Below are positions 25,513 through 34,174 of a stretch of 64,000 bases of DNA, in pieces. Position numbers and translations under genes: made by a program. The notes below the pieces were generated by a model, which was given only the letters and a program-made list of their open reading frames with translations, made no database searches and had not been told where the DNA came from. The DNA comes from CAYMMX01 sp964391675 (lineage in GTDB: Bacteria; Cyanobacteriota; Vampirovibrionia; Gastranaerophilales; Gastranaerophilaceae): NCBI GenBank assembly GCA_964391675.1, contig CAYMMX010000004.1, positions 1-64,000 on the forward strand. The letters are read 5' to 3'. Each line of letters begins with the position of its first letter. Within the stretch, counting starts at the first letter, position 1.

Positions 25513-27357
25513 TTACTCCACTGTAACAGATTTTGCAAGATTTCTTGGTTGATCAACGTCTTTACCCAGAAATTCTGCAATATAATATGCAAACAATTGT
25601 AAAGGAATCATTGCAACAACAGGAGATAATATTTCATTTACTTCCGGTACCTTTATTATAAAATCAAATAATTCTTTTAACTTTTCGTCTTCGGAGTTTG
25701 TTAAGGCAATTAATTTAGCATTTCTTGCTTTTGCTTCTTCAGCATTTGAAAGAATTTTTTCATAAACTTTTCCATGCATAAGTATTGATAAAACAGGCAT
25801 GGATTCATCTAACATAGCAATCGGACCGTGTTTTAGTTCTCCTGCCGGATATCCTGTAGCATTAATATAGCTTATTTCCTTGAGTTTTAGAGCACCTTCC
25901 AAAGCTGTAGGAAAATTTATTCCTCTTGCTATATATATAAAATCTTTGTGATTAGCGTACATTTTAGCACATTTTTGAATTTCTTCTTTATTTGATAAAA
26001 CTCTTTCCAGTTTTTGAGGTAATATAACTAATTCTCTTTTTAATTCTTTAAGAAAATCAGTTCTTGCACTTTCTTTAACTTCAGCCATATAAATTGCAAG
26101 AAGGTAGAAAGAAATTAATTGTGCAGTATAAGATTTTGTTGCTGCAACAGAAACCTCAATACCCGCATTAACAGGAACTAAACTGTCTGCTTCTCTTGCC
26201 ATGGTAGAATCAGGCCGATTTGTTATTATAAGGATATGAGATCCTCTTTCTTTAGATTGTTTAATTGCTGTGATAGTATCGGCAGTTTCACCTGATTGAG
26301 AAACACCTATTACCAATGTTTTGTCATCAGTTACTGTTTTTCTGTAAATGTATTCGCTGGATGCTTCTACGTCTACTGCAATTCCGCAAAAATCTTCTAT
26401 TAAATATTTTCCAATCATTGCTGCATGCAAAGAAGTTCCGCATGCTATTATTTGTATGCGATTTAATTTTTTTAATGATTCTTTTGTTAATTTAACTTCT
26501 TTTAATGAAATAGGTTCATCTATATTGTATAATTTACCGCTTAAAACATTTCTTATTACATCCGGTTGTTCGTGGATTTCTTTTAACATAAAATGTTTAA
26601 ACCCCATTTTACTAAGAGCAACAGGCTCCCAAGGAAGAACTTCTATCTTTTGTTCTAATTGTTTTCCTTCGATATTTGTTAATACCATTTTATCTTTTGT
26701 TAGGGTGATAACTTCATCATCGTTTAGGTAAAGAGCTTTTTTAGTGTGTTCAATAATTGCAGGTACGTCAGAGGCAATGAAAAATTCATTTTCACCAATC
26801 CCTACAAGTAAAGGGGCATTTCTTTTTGTTGCAACTAGAACATCAGGCAAATCTTGATGCATAATTCCAAGAGCATACGCTCCATGTATTTTTTGGGTTG
26901 CTTGTCTTACAGCTTGTGCTAAGTCATTGGTCTTTGAATATTCTTGTGCTATCAAGTGTGCAACTGTTTCTGTATCTGTTTGTGAGCGAAATATACAACC
27001 GTTTTTTATTAGTTCTTCACGCAATTCTTTAAAGTTTTCTATGATTCCATTATGGACTATAACAAGTTTGCCGCATGAACAAGTATGCGGGTGGGCATTG
27101 ATTTCAGTCGGGGCTCCATGTGTTGCCCAACGAATATGTCCTATTCCTACTTTTGCATCTTTTGTTTCTTCTTGACATTCCTCAAGTACATTTATAAGAT
27201 TTTGCAATTTCCCTTCGGCTTTGTATATTTTTATTTCTTTGCCTGTATTTATTGCAATACCTGAAGAGTCATACCCTCTGTATTCAAGTTTTCTTAAGCC
27301 TTCAGTCAAAATTTCGACAACTGATTTTTCGCCTATATAACCAACTATTCCGCACAT
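25513..27357 (-). CDS. glmS: Glutamine--fructose-6-phosphate aminotransferase
   Basis: 614 residues. The N-terminal Ntn glutaminase starts MCGIVGYIGEKS with Cys2 as nucleophile and includes LEYRGYDSSGIA and GIGHIRWATHGAPTEINAHP. The C-terminal half has two SIS domains (CGTSLHAAMIGKYLIED, GVSQSGETADTITAI) and ends in the conserved PRNLAKSVTVE. It makes glucosamine-6-phosphate for peptidoglycan and LPS. AGAGGA precedes the ATG. No glmS ribozyme-like leader is recognised in the roughly 90 bases upstream. Confidence 0.98.
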   Translation of the reverse strand: MCGIVGYIGEKSVVEILTEGLRKLEYRGYDSSGIAINTGKEIKIYKAEGKLQNLINVLEECQEETKDAKVGIGHIRWATHGAPTEINAHPHTCSCGKLVIVHNGIIENFKELREELIKNGCIFRSQTDTETVAHLIAQEYSKTNDLAQAVRQATQKIHGAYALGIMHQDLPDVLVATKRNAPLLVGIGENEFFIASDVPAIIEHTKKALYLNDDEVITLTKDKMVLTNIEGKQLEQKIEVLPWEPVALSKMGFKHFMLKEIHEQPDVIRNVLSGKLYNIDEPISLKEVKLTKESLKKLNRIQIIACGTSLHAAMIGKYLIEDFCGIAVDVEASSEYIYRKTVTDDKTLVIGVSQSGETADTITAIKQSKERGSHILIITNRPDSTMAREADSLVPVNAGIEVSVAATKSYTAQLISFYLLAIYMAEVKESARTDFLKELKRELVILPQKLERVLSNKEEIQKCAKMYANHKDFIYIARGINFPTALEGALKLKEISYINATGYPAGELKHGPIAMLDESMPVLSILMHGKVYEKILSNAEEAKARNAKLIALTNSEDEKLKELFDFIIKVPEVNEILSPVVAMIPLQLFAYYIAEFLGKDVDQPRNLAKSVTVE

Positions 27358-27450
27358 AATTAATATCCTCTTATAAACTTATAATATATTATGATAATTA
27401 TCTATTCTATCATTAATATTTTTTTGTCAAATTAAATTTTTATAAAGACA

Positions 27451-28350
27451 TTATGTACATGATTTATTATGATTAATATTTTTATTCATAATAATAAACT
27501 TCAGCATATTGAAATTTTCATTTACCGGAGTATTATTTCTGTATTCTTGAACTTTATGTATATCTTCAACCGGAAGTTTGAAAATAGGTGAATAATCTTT
27601 TAATTTTCTATCATGAATAGCTGTTTTTATAAAATTTTCAATAAATTGTTTTTCTTTTTCATTTTGTGGAGATGAATTTAATATTTTTTGCAAAGAAATA
27701 AATTCGACATTTGGTAAATTATAACCGCCCTTTTTACTTCTTAAAAGTTCTTCAAATCTCTTAAGACTTTTGCCCGTAACAGTATAATCAACAAATACAT
27801 AGTGTTTTTTAGAGCTTTTAATTTTATCAGTCCCCAATCCTAATTTTTTTAAATAGTCAAAATATTTTTTAAGTTCAGGATTTTTTAAAATATTATTAAC
27901 ATTATCCAATTTGCCCAGTTTTGATATAGGACAAATTGCTGTTTCAACTCCCTTTATGTTAAGTGCTTCGGCTAAAACAGCAGGAGACTGTCCAATAGAT
28001 ACGAAAACATAATTTTTATTTTTATATAGCTTGTCTAAATTATCTTTTAATATATCAGTAAATTTTGTTGTATCTTCTGCCAGTTTTGAATCAATTTTTG
28101 CTTTTGCTACATCCAGCAAGTGTTTTAGCTCAATATCGGATAATTTTGCATAATTTTCAGTAGTAACGCCGTTTAATTCAGAGAGTATTTTAGGCCAGGC
28201 TTTAAAACTTACTTCTTTCTTAACATTACTTTTTTCAAAAACATCTTGTGATAAGCCATAAGACATTGTTCTCGGGATACTGGCATATTGATTGTACCCG
28301 AACTTTATTGGCATTATATTTAAATTATTACCACAATTTTTCACTTCCAT
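27451..28350 (-). CDS. Unknown protein with phosphoribosyltransferase-like core and SFKA motif
   Basis: 299 residues. After about 45 residues of low-complexity N-terminus comes EVSFKAWPKIL, then a helical stretch, then YVFVSIGQSPAVLAEALN and, about 75 residues later, KHYVFVDYTVTGKSLKRFEE. The last resembles the PRPP-binding loop (V-D-D/Y-x-x-x-T-G-x-[ST]) of class I phosphoribosyltransferases, and SPAVLAEAL the preceding PRTase strand-helix. No signal peptide or membrane segment. The start ATG lacks a clear ribosome site. Isolated gene between glmS and the M48 locus. It may be a nucleobase/nucleotide enzyme or a delivered effector; both are inference. Confidence 0.6.
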   Translation of the reverse strand: MEVKNCGNNLNIMPIKFGYNQYASIPRTMSYGLSQDVFEKSNVKKEVSFKAWPKILSELNGVTTENYAKLSDIELKHLLDVAKAKIDSKLAEDTTKFTDILKDNLDKLYKNKNYVFVSIGQSPAVLAEALNIKGVETAICPISKLGKLDNVNNILKNPELKKYFDYLKKLGLGTDKIKSSKKHYVFVDYTVTGKSLKRFEELLRSKKGGYNLPNVEFISLQKILNSSPQNEKEKQFIENFIKTAIHDRKLKDYSPIFKLPVEDIHKVQEYRNNTPVNENFNMLKFIIMNKNINHNKSCT

Positions 28351-28426
28351 ATAAAGATATTAAAAACTTTTTTAGAAAAAAATTTACTTAATATTTAAAA
28401 CAGTTAATATTAATTAACAGAATTTA

Positions 28427-28455
28427 TTGACAGGATATTTGTTATAAAATACTAT
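28427..28455 (+). promoter_or_regulatory. Promoter of the M48 protease locus
   Basis: Near-consensus TTGACA (28427-28432), a 17-base spacer and TACTAT (28450-28455). Transcription should start near 28462, leaving a leader with GGAG before the ATG at 28486. Confidence 0.7.
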
Positions 28456-28485
28456 TTTATATTATTAAGAATGGAGAAATTTTTT

Positions 28486-29184
28486 ATGAAAAAAGTTTTT
28501 ATTATTTTTGTATTGTTGTTAGTAGGCAGTATGTGTAAAGCTGACTTTTTTATAATGGAACCTAATGTTACAATGGCTAATTTTTGGGAAAAAAACGGTA
28601 AAGATGTACAAAAAATTATGGAAGTCGGAACTAAAATCATTAATAAAAATCAGCTTAAAAAACGTGTTGCTATAAAAATGGACAGGACTCCAAATGTTAT
28701 AAATGCATCTGCATCGCTTTGGGATAAAACAGTAAGAGTTTCATCAGGATTATTGCCATATATTGATAATGATGACGAGTTAGCTTACATTTTAGGCCAT
28801 GAAATGGCCCATTCAATTGATGCACAAGGAGGGCTTTTTAAATGGTTTATTATTTTAACAAACTTAAGATCTTATGAATATAAAGCTGACTTAGTAGGTA
28901 TTGATTTAATGGTAAATGCAGGATACAATCCGATTGCAGCTATTACTTGCGCAAATAAATGGATGGGTGAAGGTCCTTTTGATTTAGTTACTACCCATCC
29001 GGTTACATCAAAAAGATTGATAGCTATGTATAAATATATTTATGTTAAGTATCCTTGGGCATTAAAAACTGATATGGTTAATAATGTAAATTATCAAAAT
29101 TTTACATATGCTTCTGAAAAACAAATTAATTCTTTTCAGCACAAGTATAAAGAAAGAGTTGAAAAAAGAGTGAGTGATTTATAA
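28486..29184 (+). CDS. Exported M48-family zinc metalloprotease
   Basis: About 232 residues. A Sec signal peptide (KKVFIIFVLLLVGSMCKA) precedes the mature domain. The zinc motif HExxH is LGHEMAHSIDAQGG (near residue 105), and the third ligand Glu is in YEYKADLVGIDLMVNAG, the arrangement of the M48 (BepA/LoiP-like) group. Such proteases trim or fold outer-membrane proteins. The start at 28486 is preferred to an ATG at 28471 because the GGAG within the latter serves as its ribosome site. The next gene begins one base after this stop and the one after that overlaps closely, so a three-gene operon is likely. Confidence 0.85.
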   Translation: MKKVFIIFVLLLVGSMCKADFFIMEPNVTMANFWEKNGKDVQKIMEVGTKIINKNQLKKRVAIKMDRTPNVINASASLWDKTVRVSSGLLPYIDNDDELAYILGHEMAHSIDAQGGLFKWFIILTNLRSYEYKADLVGIDLMVNAGYNPIAAITCANKWMGEGPFDLVTTHPVTSKRLIAMYKYIYVKYPWALKTDMVNNVNYQNFTYASEKQINSFQHKYKERVEKRVSDL

Positions 29185-29652
29185 ATGCATAAGAAAGTTG
29201 TATTGGTATTTATTTGTTTTCTCTTTTTGTCAATTAAGGTTTTGGCGGTAGAATTACCCGTAAAAATTTCTCCTTGTAAGTTAATAAAAACAGCAAATAA
29301 TCAACTTAACGAAGGTGATTATATAGAGTTTTATGTTGTTGAGGATGTTAATTATAAGGGTAAAGTAATTATTAATAAAAATGATAAAATTTATGGAGTA
29401 TTGACAAGCAGGGAAGAAAATAATTTTTTAGCGCAGGAAGCCCATATATACATAGATAATTTCCACAATAAATCAAAGCCTGAGTATAAAATCAAGTTTT
29501 CGGGGAACATTTATAAAAGCGGCACAAGGCATGACATAATCCCTACCTTTTTAACCCCAATTACAGAGATTCTAATGTTTTTTATAAGGGGTGGCGAGGT
29601 AAAAATAAGACCTAATAAAGATCAATTTATAATTTATGCTGAGGTTTTTTAA
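29185..29652 (+). CDS. Small exported protein, paralogue 1
   Basis: 155 residues with a signal peptide (KVVLVFICFLFLSIKVLA). The mature part starts ELPVKISPCKLI and holds a beta-rich motif GDYIEFYVVEDVNYKGKVII that recurs in the next gene (GDWINFEVVNDVYKEDNLFI). This pattern, a G-D-x-[IV]-x-F stretch followed by a K-G/N-D turn, suggests a small beta-barrel/SH3-like fold in the envelope. Family not recognised. Located directly downstream of the M48 protease (start next to its stop); it could be a substrate, inhibitor or accessory of that protease. Confidence 0.65.
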   Translation: MHKKVVLVFICFLFLSIKVLAVELPVKISPCKLIKTANNQLNEGDYIEFYVVEDVNYKGKVIINKNDKIYGVLTSREENNFLAQEAHIYIDNFHNKSKPEYKIKFSGNIYKSGTRHDIIPTFLTPITEILMFFIRGGEVKIRPNKDQFIIYAEVF

Positions 29653-29653
29653 T

Positions 29654-30112
29654 ATGAAAAAGAAATTTTTAATAAGCTTTATAATTTTTTTTACAATGAT
29701 TTTACCTTGTAATGCTCAAAAACTTCCAGTTAAAATTGCTCCAATTCAAGTGATTTCTACACATATGAATGAAGTTGAAGTTGGGGATTGGATTAATTTC
29801 GAAGTGGTAAACGATGTATATAAAGAAGACAATTTATTTATAAAAAGAGGAACTACTGTAATAGGAATTGTTGATTATGTTCATGAAAACGGATGGTTAT
29901 CCGATGCAGCTGAAATTAAAATAGTTAAATTTTTTACATATGATGTTAATAAAAATAAAATAGAATTTAATTACCCATTAGTTTTAAAGAGCCAATTAAT
30001 TAACAGCGATGTAAAAGAAATTATTTCTTTTTGCTTAACATCATTAATTCGTGGAGCAGAAATTTATATTGAACCGGATAGTAAAATTTATAATGTTTTT
30101 ATTACTGACTGA
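29654..30112 (+). CDS. Small exported protein, paralogue 2
   Basis: About 152 residues from the ATG at 29654, preferred over an in-frame ATT/TTG-type extension from 29636 because it opens directly into a signal peptide (KKKFLISFIIFFTMILPCNA). Mature region KLPVKIAPIQVIST then VGDWINFEVVNDVYKEDNLF then RGTTVIGIVDYVHENGW matches the preceding protein position by position, so the pair arose by tandem duplication. Beta-rich, no catalytic residues seen. The 3' end overlaps the convergent STAS-like gene by 11 bases. Confidence 0.65.
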   Translation: MKKKFLISFIIFFTMILPCNAQKLPVKIAPIQVISTHMNEVEVGDWINFEVVNDVYKEDNLFIKRGTTVIGIVDYVHENGWLSDAAEIKIVKFFTYDVNKNKIEFNYPLVLKSQLINSDVKEIISFCLTSLIRGAEIYIEPDSKIYNVFITD

Positions 30113-30398
30113 TTAAACTAATATTTCCTAAATTTAATGGATTTATTAACTCTTTTACTTCCTTAGATGCTATTTTCCAACTGATTTTCCCTTCGGGATA
30201 TTTTGCCCAGTGATAAGTTGAACACAAGATTGTTACTTTACTTGCATCTATTATATTTAAATTCGAGATATCCATAGATAAATAAGGACAGTCATGTTTT
30301 TCTATATAATTTTTTATAGATGCCACTATATTGACAGCATCTTTGTTTTTGGGGACAGAAAATTCCTTATTTAATCTGTTTAGTATTTCTTGAGTCAT
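30102..30398 (-). CDS. Small STAS-like protein
   Basis: 98 residues. The segment CPYLSMDISNLNIIDASKVT followed by a helix and LINPLNLGNISLI follows the STAS/anti-sigma-antagonist pattern (a strand, the Asp-Ser-turn-type D-A-S, then a helix), but the usual phosphorylatable Ser/Thr context is altered (DASKVT). Assignment is tentative. No anti-sigma kinase is near. The SigF-like factor at 14049 could in principle be its target; that is speculation. Confidence 0.45.
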   Translation of the reverse strand: MTQEILNRLNKEFSVPKNKDAVNIVASIKNYIEKHDCPYLSMDISNLNIIDASKVTILCSTYHWAKYPEGKISWKIASKEVKELINPLNLGNISLISQ

Positions 30399-30547
30399 GT
30401 TTGTAGATACTTATTTATGTCTTTACAATTTATATATCGTCAGTAAAATTTATTTTTTAAGCAGGTATTTTAAAAAGTAATACTTTTATAGGATAGTCGT
30501 AATAGTTTAATGATTATTAAAAAGTTTATTTTATCTTGTGTTTATCG

Positions 30548-30553
30548 TATAAT
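30548..30553 (+). promoter_or_regulatory. -10 box of kdsD-kdsC
   Basis: Consensus TATAAT, 20 bases before the kdsD ATG, with GAGGA between as ribosome site. The -35 region is poor (TTTATT). Confidence 0.4.
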
Positions 30554-30573
30554 TTAATTGTGAGGATTAATAT

Positions 30574-31545
30574 ATGCAGATAAAAAGTATAAATGATTTA
30601 GCAAAAGAAGTTTTAGATATTGAAGCTCATTCAATACTCAAACTTAAGAATAGTATTAATGAAAATTTCGAAGAAGCTATAAGAATTTTGTATGCTTGTA
30701 AAGGCAGAGTGATTGTTACCGGCATGGGAAAATCAGGGCTGATAGGTAAAAAAATTGCCGCGACTTTATCATCAACGGGAACCCCGTCTTACTTTTTGCA
30801 TCCTGCTGAAAGTACCCATGGAGACTCGGGAATTATTACAAAAGATGATGTAATAATTGCAATTTCAAATAGCGGTGAGACTCAGGAACTTTTAAACTTA
30901 ATCCCACTTATTAAAAGATTTGGCGTTTCAATGATAGCTCTAACAGGAGGTTTAAATTCTACTCTGGCTAAAACAAGTGATGTGACATTAGATATTTCAG
31001 TTGAAAAGGAAGCTTGTCCGCTTAATAAGGCCCCAACTGCAAGTACAACTGCAACTCTTGCAATGGGAGATGCTTTAGCTGTTTGCTTACTTGAAAAAAG
31101 AGGATTTAGCGAAGAAGATTTTCTTATTTTTCATCCGGGTGGTGCTCTGGGAAAAGGATTCTTGTATAAAGTTGAAGAACTGATGATTACGGGCGATAGT
31201 TTACCTATAGCTAGTGAGGATGAATTATTTACTAAAGTCATTGAGCTAATATCCGAAAAAAAAATAGGTGTTGCTGTTTTAACAGACAAAAATGGTACTA
31301 TGACAGGTGTTTTAACTGACGGTGATATCAGAAGAACGTTAATTAAATACCATCAGGTTCAAGGTTTAAAAGCCAAGGAAGTTATGACCTTAAATCCTAA
31401 AACGGTTTTACCTAATGACTTAGCTGCAAAAGCGCTTCATTTAATGGAAAAATATTCAATTACGGCTTTAACTATTACAAATGAAGATAAAAAACCTGTC
31501 GGGATTTTACATATACATGATTTATTGAAAGCGGGAGTTGCATAA
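30574..31545 (+). CDS. kdsD: Arabinose-5-phosphate isomerase
   Basis: 323 residues: SIS domain (about 35-175) with VIVTGMGKSGLIGKKIAATL, STGTPSYFLHPAESTHGDSG and ISNSGETQELL, then two CBS domains (about 205-320: VEELMITGDSLP and VMTLNPKTVLPNDLAAKALH). It makes arabinose-5-phosphate, the first step of Kdo synthesis. The stop overlaps the kdsC start (TAATG), so the two are coupled, giving half of the Kdo pathway in one unit. kdsA/kdsB are not in the window. Confidence 0.95.
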   Translation: MQIKSINDLAKEVLDIEAHSILKLKNSINENFEEAIRILYACKGRVIVTGMGKSGLIGKKIAATLSSTGTPSYFLHPAESTHGDSGIITKDDVIIAISNSGETQELLNLIPLIKRFGVSMIALTGGLNSTLAKTSDVTLDISVEKEACPLNKAPTASTTATLAMGDALAVCLLEKRGFSEEDFLIFHPGGALGKGFLYKVEELMITGDSLPIASEDELFTKVIELISEKKIGVAVLTDKNGTMTGVLTDGDIRRTLIKYHQVQGLKAKEVMTLNPKTVLPNDLAAKALHLMEKYSITALTITNEDKKPVGILHIHDLLKAGVA

Positions 31546-32099
31546 TGAAGAATGATTTGGAATTAAAATTAAAAGCTAAAAAAATTAAACTTGTAGGTTT
31601 TGATGTTGATGGTGTTATGACAAATAATTCGTTGATTTTTGATGAAAACGGTATAGAATATAAAATGTTTAACGGTAAAGATGGACAAGGTATTGAGCTT
31701 TTGCATAAAGCTGGAATAATTCCGGCTATTATTTCAAAAAGAAATAACGGAACAGTTTCATATAGAGCAAAGGTTTTAGGTATAACAGAGTTTCATATGG
31801 GAGTTAAAAATAAATATGAATCCCTTAATGAAATAATGGAAAAACATGAATTTAGACGAGAAGAAATAGCATTTATGGGAGATGATTTGCCTGACCTTTG
31901 TGTTTTAGAGAATGTTGGCTTAGCTTGTTGCCCTTCAGATGCAGTCGAAGAAGTTAAAAATATATGTAATTTTATTTCAACAAAAAAAGGTGGGGAAGGG
32001 GCAGTAAGAGAGCTTTGTGAATTTATTTTAAAATCACAGGGGTATGATAATTTAAGAGCACTTTTAGAAACACCTGCTAAAGTTAAATGTGGAACTTAA
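31545..32099 (+). CDS. kdsC: 3-deoxy-D-manno-octulosonate 8-phosphate phosphatase
   Basis: 184 residues of the short, cap-less HAD family. Motif I is LVGFDVDGVMTNNSLIF (nucleophile Asp), followed by MFNGKDGQGIELLHKAGI, AIISKRNNG (motif II Ser) and FMGDDLPDLCVL (motif III). It removes phosphate from Kdo-8-P. Slightly longer than E. coli KdsC. Coupled to kdsD upstream. The 3' end is 3 bases from a convergent gene. Confidence 0.95.
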   Translation: MKNDLELKLKAKKIKLVGFDVDGVMTNNSLIFDENGIEYKMFNGKDGQGIELLHKAGIIPAIISKRNNGTVSYRAKVLGITEFHMGVKNKYESLNEIMEKHEFRREEIAFMGDDLPDLCVLENVGLACCPSDAVEEVKNICNFISTKKGGEGAVRELCEFILKSQGYDNLRALLETPAKVKCGT

Positions 32100-32102
32100 A
32101 AA

Positions 32103-32774
32103 TTATAATCTTAATTTAGGACCTTTAAAATATTTATATACTTCTTTTATTATAGGATTTAAGTCATCCCATTTTTTATTTTCGCAAAGTAATTTTTCGC
32201 CCGTACAGGCAACAAATTCCGTAAAATCATCATAAGCGTGTGCTCTTAACTCATTTCCAATTTTAGATTTGCTTTGAGATATAAGTTGAGAGTCTTCATT
32301 AAAGAATCTTTCGCGGAATCTAAATAGAAAATTGAATAATGATAAATGATTTTTATGAATCGTTTCATGAACTATAACGTTAGATAAATTCTTTTGACCA
32401 AGCCCCAGCCTTATTGTTTTCGGATGAACAGCTTCAAAGTGGCTGTTATTAGTAGTATCTAGTTGAATAATTTTTGGTAATTTTAACCCGGCTTTTTTTG
32501 AAATAAATAATCCTGAAAGAATATCTATTTTTTGTTGAATGGTTGGATTACCTTCAAATCTATATTTAAATTTGATTCTAAGCTTTTTGAATAGTTTTTC
32601 TGCAACTTCATTTGAGTATTTATCTTCGCTTTTAATTAATGTATCCCCTTTTAATATGGCATTCACTTTGTTTTTCACGAATTTCTTTTTTTCTGTTGCA
32701 TTATTACTACTTAACCCGATATTTAGCCGGGAAGCAGGCGTAATTTTATTATTTTGGATAGAAATATTATTCAT
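32103..32774 (-). CDS. Unknown protein with HExxH zinc-peptidase motif
   Basis: About 223 residues from the ATG at 32774 (an ATG at 32810 adds 12 residues; neither has a Shine-Dalgarno, and a TATAAT lies about 20 bases before the inner start). VIVHETIHKNHLSLF gives HExxH, and DFTEFVACTGEKL downstream supplies a possible third ligand, as in gluzincins. The N-terminal 35 residues are polar and disordered. No signal peptide. Family not recognised. It may be a metallopeptidase effector or a housekeeping enzyme. Confidence 0.55.
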   Translation of the reverse strand: MNNISIQNNKITPASRLNIGLSSNNATEKKKFVKNKVNAILKGDTLIKSEDKYSNEVAEKLFKKLRIKFKYRFEGNPTIQQKIDILSGLFISKKAGLKLPKIIQLDTTNNSHFEAVHPKTIRLGLGQKNLSNVIVHETIHKNHLSLFNFLFRFRERFFNEDSQLISQSKSKIGNELRAHAYDDFTEFVACTGEKLLCENKKWDDLNPIIKEVYKYFKGPKLRL

Positions 32775-32931
32775 ATAAGATTTAAGTTTAAACAAATTAT
32801 AAATTGTCATTATCTTAATGAATTTTGCAAATTGTTAACATATTTTATATTTTTATATATAAATTGCAAATGAGTCATTAATTATTTTGGTATTATATTT
32901 GTGATAATATAAAGTCAGGGAGTAAATCAAA

Positions 32932-33288
32932 ATGTATGAATTAAAGGCACAGATGTATTTTTCGGCAGCGCACCATTTATTAAATTATGATGGAGCTTGT
33001 GAAAATCAACACGGACATAATTGGTTAGTAGAAGCTTATGTTGTTGGTGATAGTTTAGATAAAAGTAATATATTGGTTGATTATAAAATTATTAAAAAAG
33101 AATTAAAGCAGGTTTTAGATTATTTAGATCATCAGGATCTTAATGAATTAACCGAATTTCAAGGAATGAGCCCGAGTAGTGAAATGATTGCAAAATTTAT
33201 TTATAACAAAATGAAAGAAAAAATCGTTTTGATAAGTAAGGTTTCTGTCTGGGAAACTCCAACATCTTGTGCAAGTTATTTTGAATAA
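32932..33288 (+). CDS. queD: 6-carboxy-5,6,7,8-tetrahydropterin synthase
   Basis: 118 residues. The zinc site is AAHHLLN (His14/15) with HGHN (His27, His29), the catalytic Cys23 in GACENQHGHN, and the late VSVWETPTSCASYFE. It converts 7,8-dihydroneopterin triphosphate to CPH4, the first committed step toward preQ1, which QueA uses later. GGGAG lies upstream. It precedes uppP by 32 bases in the same direction; no queC/queE are in the window. Confidence 0.95.
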   Translation: MYELKAQMYFSAAHHLLNYDGACENQHGHNWLVEAYVVGDSLDKSNILVDYKIIKKELKQVLDYLDHQDLNELTEFQGMSPSSEMIAKFIYNKMKEKIVLISKVSVWETPTSCASYFE

Positions 33289-33320
33289 GTGTTTAAGTTA
33301 TTTAATAGAAGGAAGGAAAG

Positions 33321-34166
33321 ATGCATTTTTTACAAGCGATATTAATGGGAATAGTTCAGGGATTGAGTGAATTTTTACCTGTATCAAGTTCTGCTCATTT
33401 AGTTTTCACTTCAAATCTTTATAAATATTTTACCGGTATTATAAATGTGTCTAGTTCTAATGAAGAAGTATTTTTTGATATTATGTTGCATTTAGGGACA
33501 TTAGTCGCTGTTTTAATTTATTTTAGAGAAGAAATTTTTTCAATTGTTAAAGCTTTTATAACAGGAATCAAAAGTAAAGATTTTTCAAATAAGGATGCAA
33601 AAATAGGTTTATATATAATTTTTGGAACTTTCTTGACCATAATAGTTGCATTTCCGTTAAAAGATTTTTGTGAGAAATTAGTACATTCTCCTGCTATTGT
33701 AGGTTTTTTATTAGTATTAACAGGAATTATGTTGTTTTTATCTGAATATGTGTCTAAAAAAACTCCGATTAAAACAGATAAAATAACTTTAAAATCTTCA
33801 ATCTTAATAGGTATTGCTCAAGGATTAGCAGCTTTCCCCGGTTTTTCCAGATCCGGTTGGACAATTGGAACAGGTCTATTTTTAGGGGTAGACAGAGTTA
33901 CTTGTGCTAAATATTCTTTTTTATTAAGTGCCCCTATTATTATTGGTACCTCAATAGTTTACCCTATTTTAGAAATTAATATCAATGAAATTATAAATTA
34001 TAATTGGATTTCTATTATTTCAGGAACAATAGTTTCTGCAATTGTTGGTTATTTATGTATTAAATATTTTTTAAAATTTTTGCAAAAATTTTCTTTAGCA
34101 TTTTTTGCTTATTATTGTGTTATAGTTGGCGCAGTAATGGCTATATTTTTTAAATTCTTTGTATAG
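33321..34166 (+). CDS. uppP: Undecaprenyl-diphosphate phosphatase (BacA family)
   Basis: 281 residues, polytopic, standard length. Signatures: GIVQGLSEFLPVSSSAHLVF near the N-terminus and FPGFSRSGWTIGTGLFLGV in the middle, carrying the catalytic Glu/Ser/Arg. It recycles the undecaprenyl carrier for peptidoglycan and LPS. The start has GGAAGGAAAG upstream. It lies 8 bases before folD. Confidence 0.96.
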   Translation: MHFLQAILMGIVQGLSEFLPVSSSAHLVFTSNLYKYFTGIINVSSSNEEVFFDIMLHLGTLVAVLIYFREEIFSIVKAFITGIKSKDFSNKDAKIGLYIIFGTFLTIIVAFPLKDFCEKLVHSPAIVGFLLVLTGIMLFLSEYVSKKTPIKTDKITLKSSILIGIAQGLAAFPGFSRSGWTIGTGLFLGVDRVTCAKYSFLLSAPIIIGTSIVYPILEININEIINYNWISIISGTIVSAIVGYLCIKYFLKFLQKFSLAFFAYYCVIVGAVMAIFFKFFV

Positions 34167-34174
34167 GAGGTAAA

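Noticed and set aside
26348..27175. Two plus-strand ORFs opposite glmS
   Set aside because: They are antisense shadows of a well-conserved gene and have no start signals.
27358..27450. glmS ribozyme upstream of glmS
   Set aside because: Only about 90 AT-rich bases separate glmS from its neighbour, with no conserved ribozyme core visible.
32811..32931. Possible preQ1 riboswitch before queD
   Set aside because: I looked for a short pseudoknot hairpin with an A-rich tail and saw no convincing stem; only AT-rich sequence is present.
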